A program made the translations under genes and the position numbers. DNA of 57,215 nt from Paramacrobiotus metropolitanus (Eukaryota; Tardigrada; Eutardigrada; Parachela; Macrobiotidae), in the NCBI RefSeq assembly GCF_019649055.1, contig NW_026570535.1, positions 1-57,215 of the forward strand, read 5' to 3'. The notes beneath the pieces are model-generated. The model ran no database searches and was not told the origin of the DNA. It was given only the letters and a program-made list of their open reading frames with translations. Each line of letters starts with the position of its first letter. The first letter of the stretch is position 1. Of this stretch, positions 10,557-22,089 are shown piece by piece.

Positions 10557-13072
10557 TGTGGCTGCTTCGGATTAAGACTCATTAACAAAAAACTCGCAGC
10601 TACCGCTTCGTCAACATATTGATTTTGTGACTATTTTGTGGTTGGTTTGTATGGGGTGTTTATTTTTCTTATATTTCCGACGGATTTTTCGCTTTTTGCC
10701 CTGTAATCAGCACATGTCGCCTGCGGGTTGCAGGCGGGCCAATCAAGACAGAAATTGTCTTTTGGACAGTGTAAGAGCTTGTCTCATCGGTACTGAACGC
10801 TATGAGTCAGCCGTGGAAGTTTTTCTTGTAAAATGTTTTTGTTAAAACAAACGACCCTGGGCGAAATGTTATAAGCGTGCGTCTGTATGACCGATGACAA
10901 AGCTGGTGCTTTCTCGGACTTCAAGGTTTTGCTTTCACAAACTATCTTGGCAATTCATTGATAAATTTTTCTGTTCCATGAAAAAAATTATTTGCTTATG
11001 CGTTTACTATAATTATAAGAGTTTGATTGGTAAAACTAGGTAGGTGACATTAACATGACAGCCAAAGTGACCTTTACATCATTCGGTATCATATTAACTT
11101 GTTGTCTACATGCACAACGCAAATTCCAAGCCATATTATTTTTACAATAAATGTAGAAACTTTATTGACATTTTTTAACTTCAAAACGGAAAAGTCACAG
11201 AAGAAGATGGAAATAATCTCACTTTATTGTTAGCACTACGCCCAGCTGGGGCCTGAGGTTTTGTACAGATACTATCGTATTCATATTGCTGCGCCTGACT
11301 TAAATGTCTTAACAATATTGCAAACATTTTATACGAATTGATAAGCTACGTCATTCGCGCGTATGATTTGCTTTGCCGTACTTAATTCCAGATATTGTTG
11401 CTGCACACGCTTACACTTTATAGAACGTTTTCTGTCACAGCGTTTGTACAGCTTGATTGCGACTAAGGAGAGTTATAGAAATTAATTTATGACGGAACTC
11501 ATTTCATTTCTTAAGTTCTGGGTGCGTACAATAGTCATAGTACTCGAAAAACTAAGTTTTTTGACTATGACGCTTTCATATTAGCAAACGTCACAGCCGC
11601 CGTAAAAAAAATTACAATAAGAACGCCTTTTATACTATACGCTGTCACTACATAATATGTACACCTAATATTTATAGTAATCATTTTACAATGTGTCACT
11701 GGCACATAACGTGTACAGATATACAATACCTGTGTTAGAGCATAGGCTGTATAGCATGTAATGGTAATTTACTCAACAAGTAACAATGATAATAAAGCTG
11801 TGGTTTTCTTGACGTCACAAGCCAAAAAACGTTCCTTTCGCATCCTAGACACTAAATGTGTAACCTACTTCAGCATTTTCTTAATGACAATATGCAGCTT
11901 GCAGATTGTATACTTCTATCTATAGAAGTACAGTAGTTGAAGTAAGTACGCTAACCTACTTGTAGCTGAGTAATAAAAATGTCGTATTACTCACGCCCAA
12001 AATTACCTATTATTTCACCGACACGAGTATATATGCAATAATCACAAAAATTTATTAGTCTATTACTTTCGCGGCAACGGCGGCTTTTTTTCATTGCCAC
12101 CATTAGGATCGTGTCCAAGCTGTCAAATTATACGCCTTGAGCGGCATTGACTTTCAGTGCGAGTGATTGTTTTTGACTGCAATAAGTAGCTGATGTAACT
12201 TACTTAGCCGCACTGACAGGGGCACAATTAAATTATACTTACACAATTAAAATAAAAGTAGCTAATTGTGGCACTGAAACCGGGCATGAAATTCTGTTAA
12301 ACAAGTCAAAAAAAGTGTTTTAAACTGCTGACATTATGAATGAGAGTACAGATAATTACATCCAGGCATAAATGTAAATTCCATTTGTTAAAAATTTCAT
12401 TATTTACCCCGGCCGACACTTGACTGCAGAAGATTGTGCTGATTCAGCCCCTTCGTCCGGGTCTCGTGGACTTGTTGTTTAACTGTAAAATCGATTAATT
12501 GCCGCTAAAACGCTTATGTACGCTACCTAGTTCGTGCTTACCAGGTAAAACAATTTTGATGATGCTCGTGCTACGTGAGTAACCGCGTCGATAAAGCACA
12601 ATGCCTGGAACGTGAAGCCTTTTACGCGTGTGTTGTGTTATAATGCAAACACACGCAAGAAGGATTTTACCGGGTTCGAAGTCCAGGGCAGTTGCGGTCG
12701 ATCGTCAAGTGTGTGTAGGATAGTACAATAATTATGTTTTTATGTTATGACTGGGCCATACAATGCAATACGGTTAATCAACGCGTTTAACGGTATTCGT
12801 CGTATCGTACCGATATCAAATACTGTATCCGGTAACAAACCGGACAGGAAGCCGACTCATTTTGTACCTTATGCAACTGCACAGGTACCGATAAATAAAT
12901 GGTCTTAATATTACACGGTTTAACGGGAATCGACAGTTGTTGTCACTTTGCATGTTTACAGCGCATTTATTTAACTGGTCGTAATTGATGTCTAATATTA
13001 ATATTGGCAAAAGCATCGGCTATTTTTGGCTTTAAATAATTATTGCTGTACATGTTGTAGTTGTCTGTGAAA
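10557..13072. other. 2.5 kb gene-free stretch
   Basis: AT-rich, many short direct and inverted stretches but no organised repeat, exon or RNA gene that I can support. The 3' end is the promoter side of the GH17 gene. Confidence 0.4.
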
Positions 13073-14620
13073 ATGCGGCCGAAACTTATGTGGTTGGCTT
13101 TGGCATGTGTCCTAGCGGTCAAATACGGTAAGCAGCGAACTAATATGTTTTTTCTGTGAAACTGCGATTCTCTCGGACATGCATATATAAGCACACAGAT
13201 TTTGAGGATTTCGTGTTTTGTAGTTGATGCGGCTGGTTGTCAAAAGCAGTCGAACAAAGATATCCATGGCGGACAGGCCATCCGGGATGTTAGTGGGCGA
13301 CGGGAATCGGATTGTTGTCAGTTGTGTCGCGAGACATCGGGTTGTAAAGCTTATGCATGGAACAGTTATCAGGGTGGAACCTGCTGGTTGAAATCCGCTA
13401 GCGGGCCGATTGTCGATGCTGCCGGCACTTCCATCGGGATCCTTGATGGATCAGGAGGAAATCCCGGAGGAAGCGGTATGTAAAAAATAAAAATTTAGAA
13501 TTTAGGGGATGGGGTTGAAGTATATTTGAGTGCGTAATGATGGACAGCGATATGTCAATCATTTTGGGTCGTTTCTGTGATAATATAAAGGATCGCTTCG
13601 TGGGCATTACGTACGGTAACTGCGCGCAAGGAAGCGTATGTACACGTCCGCGCGCAGTGTGGCTACGCCTTGATACTCGTATTAAACTGCTGAAGACGGA
13701 ATCAAGCCAAGGGAAAACCGTAAACTGATCATTCTTTAGCCTCGAGTATACCACATTTAAGGTAAAAAATGTTGCCAACAGGTGTGGGACAATTGGGCAT
13801 CTGCTACAGTCCCTTCCACCACCCCAACTACGGCAGCGCCGCCACCATCCGCAGCGTCCTAACCGAGGACATCAAAAAGATCAAATCCCTGGGCTTCAAC
13901 TCCATCCGCACGTACTATGCCGAATACTTCGGCCAGTCCATTGCCGACATCCTCAACGAACAGGGCGGGGTCACCGCGGCACTGGGTATCTACATGTACC
14001 CCGACCACGCCGACTGGATCGACGCCCAGATCAACACCGCCGCAGCGGCCGCCAAGCGCTACCCCGGACTGATCAAAGCCATCTACGTCGGCAATGAGAA
14101 CATCCCTCCGGTGGGCGGTTTCTCGGTCGACAGCCTGATTGGCTACATTAACAAGATGAAGCAGAAGCTCAGTCAACAGGGCGTGTCGGTGCCGGTTGGG
14201 ACGGTGCAGCGCTACACGGAGTGGGTATCGGGACGGGAGGATGTAAAGCGGCTGGTTAATGCCTGTGATGTGATCGGGGCGAATTTGTATCCGTTCTTCA
14301 ATGCCGGCACGAATCCAGCGGATCCGGTCCCAGTGTTTGACAGCCAGTTGCAGAGTGTCAAGAATAAATTCCCCGGGAAGCGCATCGAGATTACGGAGAC
14401 GGGATGGCCGTCGGGCGGGAGTACGTGCAATGGGTCCAGTCAGCCGCGCAGTGTCGATCAGATTAGGAGCTATTTCCAGAAGATGCGGGACTGGAGCAGG
14501 AGTCACTCGGAGAAGGTGTACTATTTCCAGGATTTCAATAAGGTCACCAATCCGGGTAACGACTGTGAGAACTATTTTGGAATAATGGACGCTTATGGAA
14601 ATAAAAAGTTTGACATTTGA
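13073..14620 (+). CDS. secreted PAN/Apple-domain + GH17 glucan endo-1,3-beta-glucosidase
   Basis: Three exons join in phase: 13073-13127, 13224-13475 and 13782-14620, giving 381 residues. Exon 1 is a signal peptide (MRPKLMWLALACVLAV). Exon 2 is a PAN/Apple-like module with six or so Cys (GCQKQ...DCCQLCRETSGC...GTCWLKS) followed by a Gly-rich linker (GGNPGGSG). Exon 3 is a full GH17 barrel: it opens GICYSPFHHPNYG, has the acid/base Glu in YVGNENIPP, and the nucleophile Glu in ITETGWPSGG, the GH17 signature. The family cleaves beta-1,3-glucans of fungal, oomycete or algal walls and laminarin. PAN modules bind sugar or protein, so the N-terminal domain may tether the enzyme to substrate. GH17 is a plant, fungal and bacterial family and not a standard animal one. 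The host-style introns show it belongs to this genome. Confidence 0.93.
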
Positions 14621-16259
14621 GTTGGGGGCTTTTACTGCACGATTGGCTCATAACGCGGTGCGTTCTCATTTTACAAATAACTGATTTAGATCGTTCTATA
14701 TATTATGACGAAGTTTCCGTTTGTAAGATACTGTACTAGTACTGGGTGTAATACTGACACCTAGTAACGATCTTTGAAGTTTGGAGCGACTGACCGTGAG
14801 TAATACTGTATTATAAAAAAGTAACTACGGTTGACCTTTTATTACTACAGTACTGTACAGATATGTACGATTCACATCGTTCACGGAGATTGCATAAAAG
14901 TAATAAATTTTATAACTGTTCACGGAGATTGCATTACAGTATTTATAACTGAAAAATAAAAGCTGCAGCAGCTGACGTATTTTAATTAAGTGCATAAACT
15001 CATTTACTTAGCGCAGCGGAAAATTCTGGTGCACAATACATTTTGCAATTGCTGTGAGCACTATACCAGCGTGCCATCACATGTACCTAAGCATTTACGT
15101 AGAAAACAAACTTATACACGATCGCGAGTCGGCAGTGGAAAAGGGTTATCTACGTTGACACAATGTTGCACTGTAGTAAAGTACAACCTATAAGAGGGAG
15201 TTTTGCATACCCGTATCTGTATGTCTCTTTTTGTTTATGTTATTATAAAACATAGCGTGAATTGACTGGTTATGCACGATAACAAAGGTACAATCGCGGT
15301 CTACGGGATGTAACATCCAGTAAACAAGCTACAGAACGTTCTTTGCGCAAGCTGTACATCAAATGTGTAAGGCACGTTTCGAATCTTTTTAATTACATCA
15401 TGAAACTAATAATTTACCGCTTATCTGGCTGAGTAATAACAATGTCATATGGAGATGAAAAGTTTTCATTGTAACCACAATTCTTATTAATTTTACAGAA
15501 TTTATTGATGTTATTCGCAAAGATTAATTAACGCTTTTTGCACAATCAGAATTCAGGATGGTATAAATGTCATTTCCCAGCGCGACGGCGTTAGGACTCC
15601 ATCCTTTCTCTAGTTACGGTTTCTCGGTTTCACGGGTTTGCACCAGCAAAAGGAGCATCTAGCAGTATCTCGTATAATTTGAATGATTCGATGGTTTTTT
15701 GGCATCCATGTGGGCATGTATAGCGTCACCGGCTTTCTTTCAGTAAATGTAGAAGGTTATTTGCAGCGTCAACTTTCCGTAGAACTTCTTTAATCGACAT
15801 ACCTCGTATTCAGGCGGTATGGCATAAAAGGTCGAGTTCATAAAAGGTCAAGTTGCACTGGTCAGTACGATAGCAGGATACTGTCGTATCAGACTTTTGT
15901 TAGTTGATTACATAAAGGTCAATCCCTACCATTAGTGATTAATTAATTATGTAAGACGGTTATTATATAGAACGGTACTATTAGCACCGTCACACACGGA
16001 ACCATCTTTAGCGCTGTAATAATTAACTTAAAAAATTTAGTACAGTACAGGGCACGCGAAAACTGTAAATTAGTACAGTGCGAGAAATATTAATGCTGCG
16101 CTGATTTCTGTTACGTTACTTTGTGGCTTGCGCTGGATGATTCCAACTGGACTCGTATTAGACAATTCGATCGATAGCGGGTGTACAGCCTATACACACA
16201 GACTAGTACTTACTGTAATCAAACTGCACCAATTTTGTTTCGAAAAGTTTCCTGATTCT
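14621..16259. other. gene-free stretch with a short direct repeat
   Basis: No exon seen. A direct duplication of a ~35 bp unit beginning GTTCACGGAGATTGCAT occurs at about 14879 and 14918, each copy ending TATAACTG. The rest is AT-rich spacer up to the transposon. Confidence 0.5.
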
Positions 16260-16267
16260 AACCGGGC

Positions 16268-18303
16268 CAAGGGCGTCAAAGGGGGGGTGTCAACCGGCAA
16301 ATTTTCGGAGTTTGACTCCCCCTGTTTTTCGAAACCGGTTGCCCCCCGTCAATTTTTTACAGGTTCTGGAAGCCAGTTGCCCCCCTGTCAAGTTTTGACT
16401 CCCCTGTCAAATCATTTTGCTTGAGCTGCTGCTATTTAATTTTCTAAATTACGATAAGAAATTTACAAATTTACAGTACGACTAGGAAACAACCGTGCTC
16501 AGATCTACTGAAACTTTTAGGCGTCGTCTCGAATTCGAAGCGATCTCGTTATGGTACGGTTGCTCAACCGTACGAGGTAGCTGTATCCAGTGGCCACTCC
16601 TACAGATACGGTACGCGAAGCCACCTCGCGAGGTGGAGTTGCTATATCGCAACAATCTTCGCTGCGAATGCGGGACGAGGCCTTATTAATCAGTAAACAA
16701 TCACAAGAAAGGACAGATTTAAGTCGATTTCTCGTGAACATTTAATCACTTTAATGTTTAATGCATTTACGTACCAAAAAAACTAAAATGTACAGTAAAA
16801 TTTTGAGAAAAGTAAAATCCAGAATGCAAAGACAGTGGCAGACTGGCAGTGCCGCAGTATGCAATACGCACTGTTGCAATACCGCACTAAACTGCAGCTA
16901 CCTGCTTACTGCTATTAGTCTGCTACCGAAAGGATTTTCTAGTGTGTCGTCGTCTTTTGCCAGTGTAATTAATAGTGCATTAGCGCTGCAACTTGTATGT
17001 GTACAAGTTACGCATGCATACATACAACTAACGTTAGAACCGCCTGAAAACTGGCTTGTATGTATGGGTCGTAACGTGTTTGAGCGAGCTGGTGTGCGGC
17101 ACGCGTGTAGGTGCCAGCTGCCTCGCATGTACATATACAAGTGGCCAATCTGACTGCCCGTTGATCTCCAAAATTTTGAAAACTTCTCTTTCGTACATCT
17201 CTCAACGGATCTTCCCAATCGACATATCAGAAGATGAAGAATTAAATTTAAAACTTTTGGTATCTAGCAAGTAGATATTTATGGCGAATCAAGAAAGTTA
17301 TGGCCGTTTTGGTTTCTCGTAGACTTAGCATAGGCCCGTGAAAGGAGGCGGTGGCTTGCATCCTATGTTAAGTCTACGAGAAACCAAAACAGTCATAACT
17401 TTCTTGATTCGCCATAAATATCCACTCTGCAAAATACCAAAAGTTTTAAATTGAATTTTCCATCTTCTGATATGTCGACTGGGAAGATCCGTTGAGAAGC
17501 AAACGAAAAAACGAGCGTTTGAAATTTCGAGGTTGACTGGCAGCTGGATCGGCTACTTGTATGTATGCATGCAAAGAGGTGGAGTTACAGGCATACACGT
17601 AAGGGCCTTACGTGGATGGATTTTTGGCACCGCCTTCACACACGCATACATCTAATTTGCGCGGCAGCGAATCGCCGCGGTGTGGGTTCGGTCATGACGT
17701 AACTTGTATAGATGGATCCTTACTTGTCGGCCATACAAGTAACCAACGCACATGGTCTAATAATTTATAAATCAACAGTAAACAGGGCATAATCGTACGA
17801 GGTGCTACTCATGGTACGAGGTGCTCGTATTATGGTGCTACTCATGGTCAGCTACTCTATATTACGCTTCGGCTTCTACAAAAAATATGAAACTTTCCTG
17901 ATTGATATATATAATAATATATTATAGTATTATACGAATAGGCAACAGCTGAACGGATATTGCGTTAGCGTATTGCAATATGAATAGTATGCAATATGAA
18001 TAGTATACAATAATATGAATATAGGGGCGCCGGGCGGTGACATGTAACATCACTGCGCTTTGAATTTATTTATTAATAAGAGAAATTCTTAAGCATAACC
18101 GGTAGATCTGAAATTTTTCTCAGGTAAACCTCGCCTCAAAAAATCAATGTTCAATTTAAAAAATTGTCATTTGACACCCCTGTCAAATTACTTTGACTTC
18201 AGAAAACCGTTTGCCCCCCGTCAATTTTTTTGATTTTTCATATTGAGTTTGCCCCCCTGTCAAAATTTGACACCCCCATTTTGCCAGACCTGTGACGCCC
18301 CTG
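16268..18303. mobile_element. non-autonomous hAT-type DNA transposon (2036 bp)
   Basis: The element starts CAAGGGCGTCA and its other end, read inward, is CAGGGGCGTCA: short terminal inverted repeats of the hAT 'CAGGG' type. It is flanked by an exact 8-bp target duplication, AACCGGGC, at 16260-16267 and 18304-18311; eight bases is the hAT hallmark. Both subterminal regions contain the same G/C-tract modules (TTGCCCCCCGTCAATTTTTT and TTGCCCCCCTGTCAA) in direct orientation, as expected for transposase-binding repeats. No frame inside resembles a transposase, so it would depend on an enzyme supplied elsewhere. A large inverted repeat occupies its centre. The intact target duplication suggests a fairly recent insertion. 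Confidence 0.85.
17113..17575. repeat. large imperfect inverted repeat (foldback) inside the hAT-type element
   Basis: Left arm ~17113-17334 and right arm ~17362-17575 are reverse complements with scattered mismatches, separated by a 27-base loop. The innermost ~60 bases of each arm (ending GACTTAGCATAGG on the left) pair almost perfectly; similarity fades outward. Transcripts across it would fold into a long hairpin. Confidence 0.85.
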
Positions 18304-18436
18304 AACCGGGCTACCATGGAGAATCTTTCAAAACTATGGGAATTATTTGGCTTCCATCAGGATAACAACATACAAGTTATAACTAAATAATATGGAACAG
18401 CTACAGAGTACAGACAGTACCATGAGCCCGATCCAG

Positions 18437-18900
18437 TTATGAAGTTCCGGTGTAACGTTGGCCGTCTCCGCAGGTCATCTCCAGATGACACTCATGATCT
18501 ACACTACAGCTCGCCCATTGTTGCAGACCACCTGCCGCGCCCAGCTTCTGAGTACAGCAGTAACAGCACCAGGGATCTCCAGCCTGCATTTTATCCCAAC
18601 TGGCGTACGCCAAAAACCAGTTCCTGTAGCAGCCACAAGTGTCCAATCCGACGCAAGCTGTGGCATCACCTTCCTGCGCTAAATTTTTAAAGCATGCAAT
18701 ATACATAATAATAGCATCTTCTCGTACAACGTGATTTTAACAAAGGTAGCTAATTGCTGGGACTGAACATGGCTTTAAATACAGTACTTACGAAGGGTCA
18801 TCATGGAAATCTGATCGACAAACAGATATATAATTTGTCCATCTTTGTTGAAAGTTGTGGAAACAATATCTAGCATACAAAAATTACTTAACTTAGAGGC
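18437..18900 (-). CDS. possible last exons of a Cys-rich protein, partial
   Basis: The last exon would run from about 18686 to 18437 (acceptor AAAATTTAG) and encodes ~80 residues with about a dozen Cys: ACVGLDTCGCYRNWF, then GDPWCCYCCTQKLG, then CSVDHECHLEMTCGDG, and a stop. Upstream, a short exon near 18790-18893 (VSTTFNKDGQIIYLFVDQIS) ends at a perfect GTAAGT donor in the matching phase. The dense, spaced Cys and consistent splicing suggest an extracellular disulphide-rich domain. I see no signal peptide exon, and the 5' end is undefined. It sits directly beside the transposon. It could also be a gene relic. Confidence 0.35.
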
Positions 18901-19138
18901 TGCATATATAACTTGTAAAAGTTGTTGAAAAACAAAATTTGAAGTTAAATTTACGAAATTAAATGCCCGTATCTGGCAATTTTATGTGTCGTTACAGAGG
19001 ATGTCGAAAGGTGCCGTCGTAAGATCTAAAATGCCGACTTTGATCATTCCGGGACAAATTTCTGAAGAAATTGCGTAGGTTGGAACTAGAAGGTCATTTT
19101 TGCGCAAATGGAGCACGTACTTCATCTGCGTAAAAATA

Positions 19139-19194
19139 ATCCAAATATTTGATGTACAGTATAATTAGTTATACTGTACATCAAATATTTGGAT
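19139..19194. repeat. perfect 26-bp inverted repeat with a 4-base loop
   Basis: Arms 19139-19164 and 19169-19194 are exact reverse complements (core CCAAATATTTGATGTACAG) around the loop TTAG. It lies in a gene-free region upstream of UGT-C. Confidence 0.9.
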
Positions 19195-20002
19195 AGGAGG
19201 AAATTTTTGCGAAATTATTTGAGTGAATTAAACATTGTATATTAAAAATTACGTGAGTGAATCTCTTTTTATGCATCTCCGTCAAGTGAATGGGAACACA
19301 TCTAACTGAACTAATTACTAAACAAAATAAAGCGAGTACACTGGTATTGGTGCACGAAATATAAATGGATTTAATAGCGGCGTCTGCAAACGTTAGTATA
19401 CGGTTCTGTAGCGCTAATTAAAAGCGGTGCATACATGCAATGCTTTCAGATCAATCAAATTTCCGTTGAAAGGAAAAACCGGTGGAGTATTTGTTCTCTT
19501 CTCCACTATATATATTCCAACAAGTAATCTGAATAGTTTTACACAGATATGTGCGACATTGCGCTTGTCAGTAGATTATAACGGCTTATGCAGCAGCGAC
19601 AAACATGCAGTACATAACGACAAAAAAACAGGTTGCAGTTTGCTATTTGTGTAGGCCTTGGATGGTCCGAAGCACCATAGGCACACGTTGTCTATCTGCA
19701 TATACAGCCTGTTAAAGGCAACCATGTGATTAGGTGTAAACAGGCCCGATTTAGTTGCATGCATAATTATTTTGAAGCTTTGAACATCTTTACCGGAACA
19801 AAAATCGCTAGGTCATAGTTCTATTCGCCGATTATATTGTCATAAACCTCGTTGCTATTGCAAGTCTATTAATACAGTTCCTGTTACAAGTGAAACATTC
19901 TGCTATAAGTAGCATATACAGCTCAATTTTACAAAGTTTACTTCACCAATCAGCTCACTTTAGATAGCGTACCGAAGCGTTTTCAACTATAGTTGATAAA
20001 AC
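19195..20002. other. gene-free stretch (5' flank of UGT-C)
   Basis: Spacer with no exon seen. A CCAAT pentamer occurs near 19946, about 55 bases before the UGT-C start. Confidence 0.4.
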
Positions 20003-21315
20003 ATGGCGAGGAAGAATTTTCTCATGTTCAACGCACCGGCAATGGGTCATATTATTCCACTATTCGAGCTAGCGCACCGCATCAGCGCTTACCATGACGT
20101 TACTTTTGTGATTTCCAAATCCTTCGTTCCTAAACTGACAGAGCGGAATATCATTAATTGTAAAAACAATCCGCATCTGCGCACGTGATAACACTTGAAG
20201 ATGGGATGCCTGATGAGCTAGAAAAACTTTCGCATGTTTCGGGGTTTGGAAGAATATTGGTAGCCATGGACATAATGAAGCCAAGCGTTGTAACTCTGCT
20301 GAAAAGTATGCCCTTATCCCACGTGGCATCGTCGGAACCGGTGGGTGAAGAACTGCCGAAACTTGGAATTAGTGAACTGCTCCCAGTGGATGCTGTTATT
20401 TTCGACCAGTTCTTAACCGGTTTCGTGCCGGAACATAGTCACAAGCGCGGCGTGCCATGCTTTGAGTTTATTCCCTCTTCCAACATTCGTAATCGCGCGG
20501 ACAGACTACACACTCGTCCACCACAAGAACAAGCGGACATTGGCGTCTGGTTGCAGCAGAAACAGCATTCCGAGCAATTCCTCGCCGGGCGCATTGTCAA
20601 CAATTTTCGAGAAAGCGTTCCACCACGACAGGAAACCCTTCCAACGTTTTACGTGGGGCCACTTTTCCCATTAGAAACTGCACAGAAAGCTGTAACTCCC
20701 TTGGAGCAGACGGTGAAAACATTTTTGGATAGTCATCCACAGCGGTCGGTTATTTATTTTGCATTCGGGACCGTGGTCCGAGCCGCGCCCGCTCAGATAG
20801 CCGAAATCCACCACGCGCTGACCGCATTGCAGCGGCCGTATATCTGGTCACTGGCCGAGCCGCTGCATCAGTATTTACCAGCGGACAGGCAGCCGGATGA
20901 CGGTGGCCACTTAATTTTGCCGTGGGTGCCGCAGAAACTGATTCTGCAGCATCCGTCTGTCGCTGTCTTTGTCACTCACGCTGGATGGAACAGCACAGTG
21001 GAGGGTCTAATGGGCGGTGTCCCCATGGTCGCGTGGCCGGGATTTGCCGATCAGCATGACAATGCAGCGTGGGTGGAGAGTATCGGTGTGGGCGTGACGG
21101 TGCCCAATACAAAACTCGGACCGGACGCTCGTGTTGTGCCGTCGAAGGAGATTGAGGCGTGGATCAGCAAAGCTGCCGGCTGGGACGCGGTTGATGGTGT
21201 TTCGCCGTTTGCGCGGAAATGTACTGAGTGGAAAGAAATTAGTGGGAAAGCCTGGATGGACGGCGGCAACTCGACAACCGATTTTCAGCTGTTCCTTGAA
21301 CTTTTTGCTGGCTGA
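20003..21315 (+). pseudogene. UGT-C: GT1 glycosyltransferase with an early frameshift
   Basis: The ATG at 20003 opens MARKNFLMFNAPAMGH (His16), a close match to UGT-A, but this frame stops at 20188 after NNPHLRT. The rest of the protein (LEDGMPDELEKL onward to the stop at 21315) is in the frame one base back. UGT-A spans 1314 bases from ATG to stop and this locus spans 1313, which fits a one-base loss near 20180. The remaining ~370 codons are intact, with VDAVIFD, PWVPQKLILQHPSVAVFV and THAGWNS (Ala for Cys as in UGT-A). No start that would give a working N-terminal domain exists in the second frame. It is either a young pseudogene or an assembly error in a 437-residue enzyme. Confidence 0.78.
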
Positions 21316-22089
21316 GAAATTGCAAACGTTATGCTTTTTGGTTGTTCCTTGTGTGTTGCATTTCCGGTATTTTGAAGTGGACAGTATCGGTAGATTGTAG
21401 GCAATTGAGTAGTAAGCTATTTTGTGTTGCAATTATACAGAGTGAATGTTCGAAAAATTAATGAGAAACACACCAAAATAAAATTTCTGCAAACCTGGGT
21501 TTTGTACAGTATGTATACCGGGTAGCGCATTTTTTTCCCGCATACCAATATCGATGAGAACAGCTACTGTATTGTGTTTACTATAGTTCCAATCCATTTA
21601 GTTGTTTTAAGCATCGTAGAATGCACTTGAACAATTTATGCAAAATTCATTAGCCCATGACAGCACAATATTGGTACAAAAACTAGTACATCACTCCCCT
21701 GCAATATAATCCCATCCCGGTAATTTAAATCTATCCAGTGAGACGTTCACAAAATTTTGTGACCCTGGGATTCTGACTTGATGATAACGATCACTGCCGC
21801 TGAAGCGCTAATAAGATCAGATTTCCGCTGCTTTTACAAGGATAACAAGGCTACAAATACCACAAGACTATTCATCGCCTCGTAAAACAGGAATCACCGG
21901 CTTGCCATCGCTTCAGTACCTGCAGCAAGAAAGGAGCTGAAGCCGTTATTGCGCTGAGTCTCATAATCGGTTATATCTGTACTCGTACCGGTAGTAACGC
22001 GAAAGATTTCGCTGTACTAACGTTTTAAATGTGACACCACAAGCAAATACGCACAGCCGAAATGGGCGTTTTTGTTATGTCGTCGTCTT
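21316..22089. other. gene-free stretch
   Basis: 3' flanks of UGT-C and the F-box gene. A further small 3' exon of the F-box gene cannot be excluded here; otherwise I see nothing. Confidence 0.4.

Noticed and set aside
12600-12700. GGTTCGAAGTCC resembling a tRNA T-arm
   Set aside because: No matching acceptor stem, D-arm or anticodon arm around it.
13859-14506. 215-codon frame on the - strand
   Set aside because: Shadow of the GC-rich GH17 exon.
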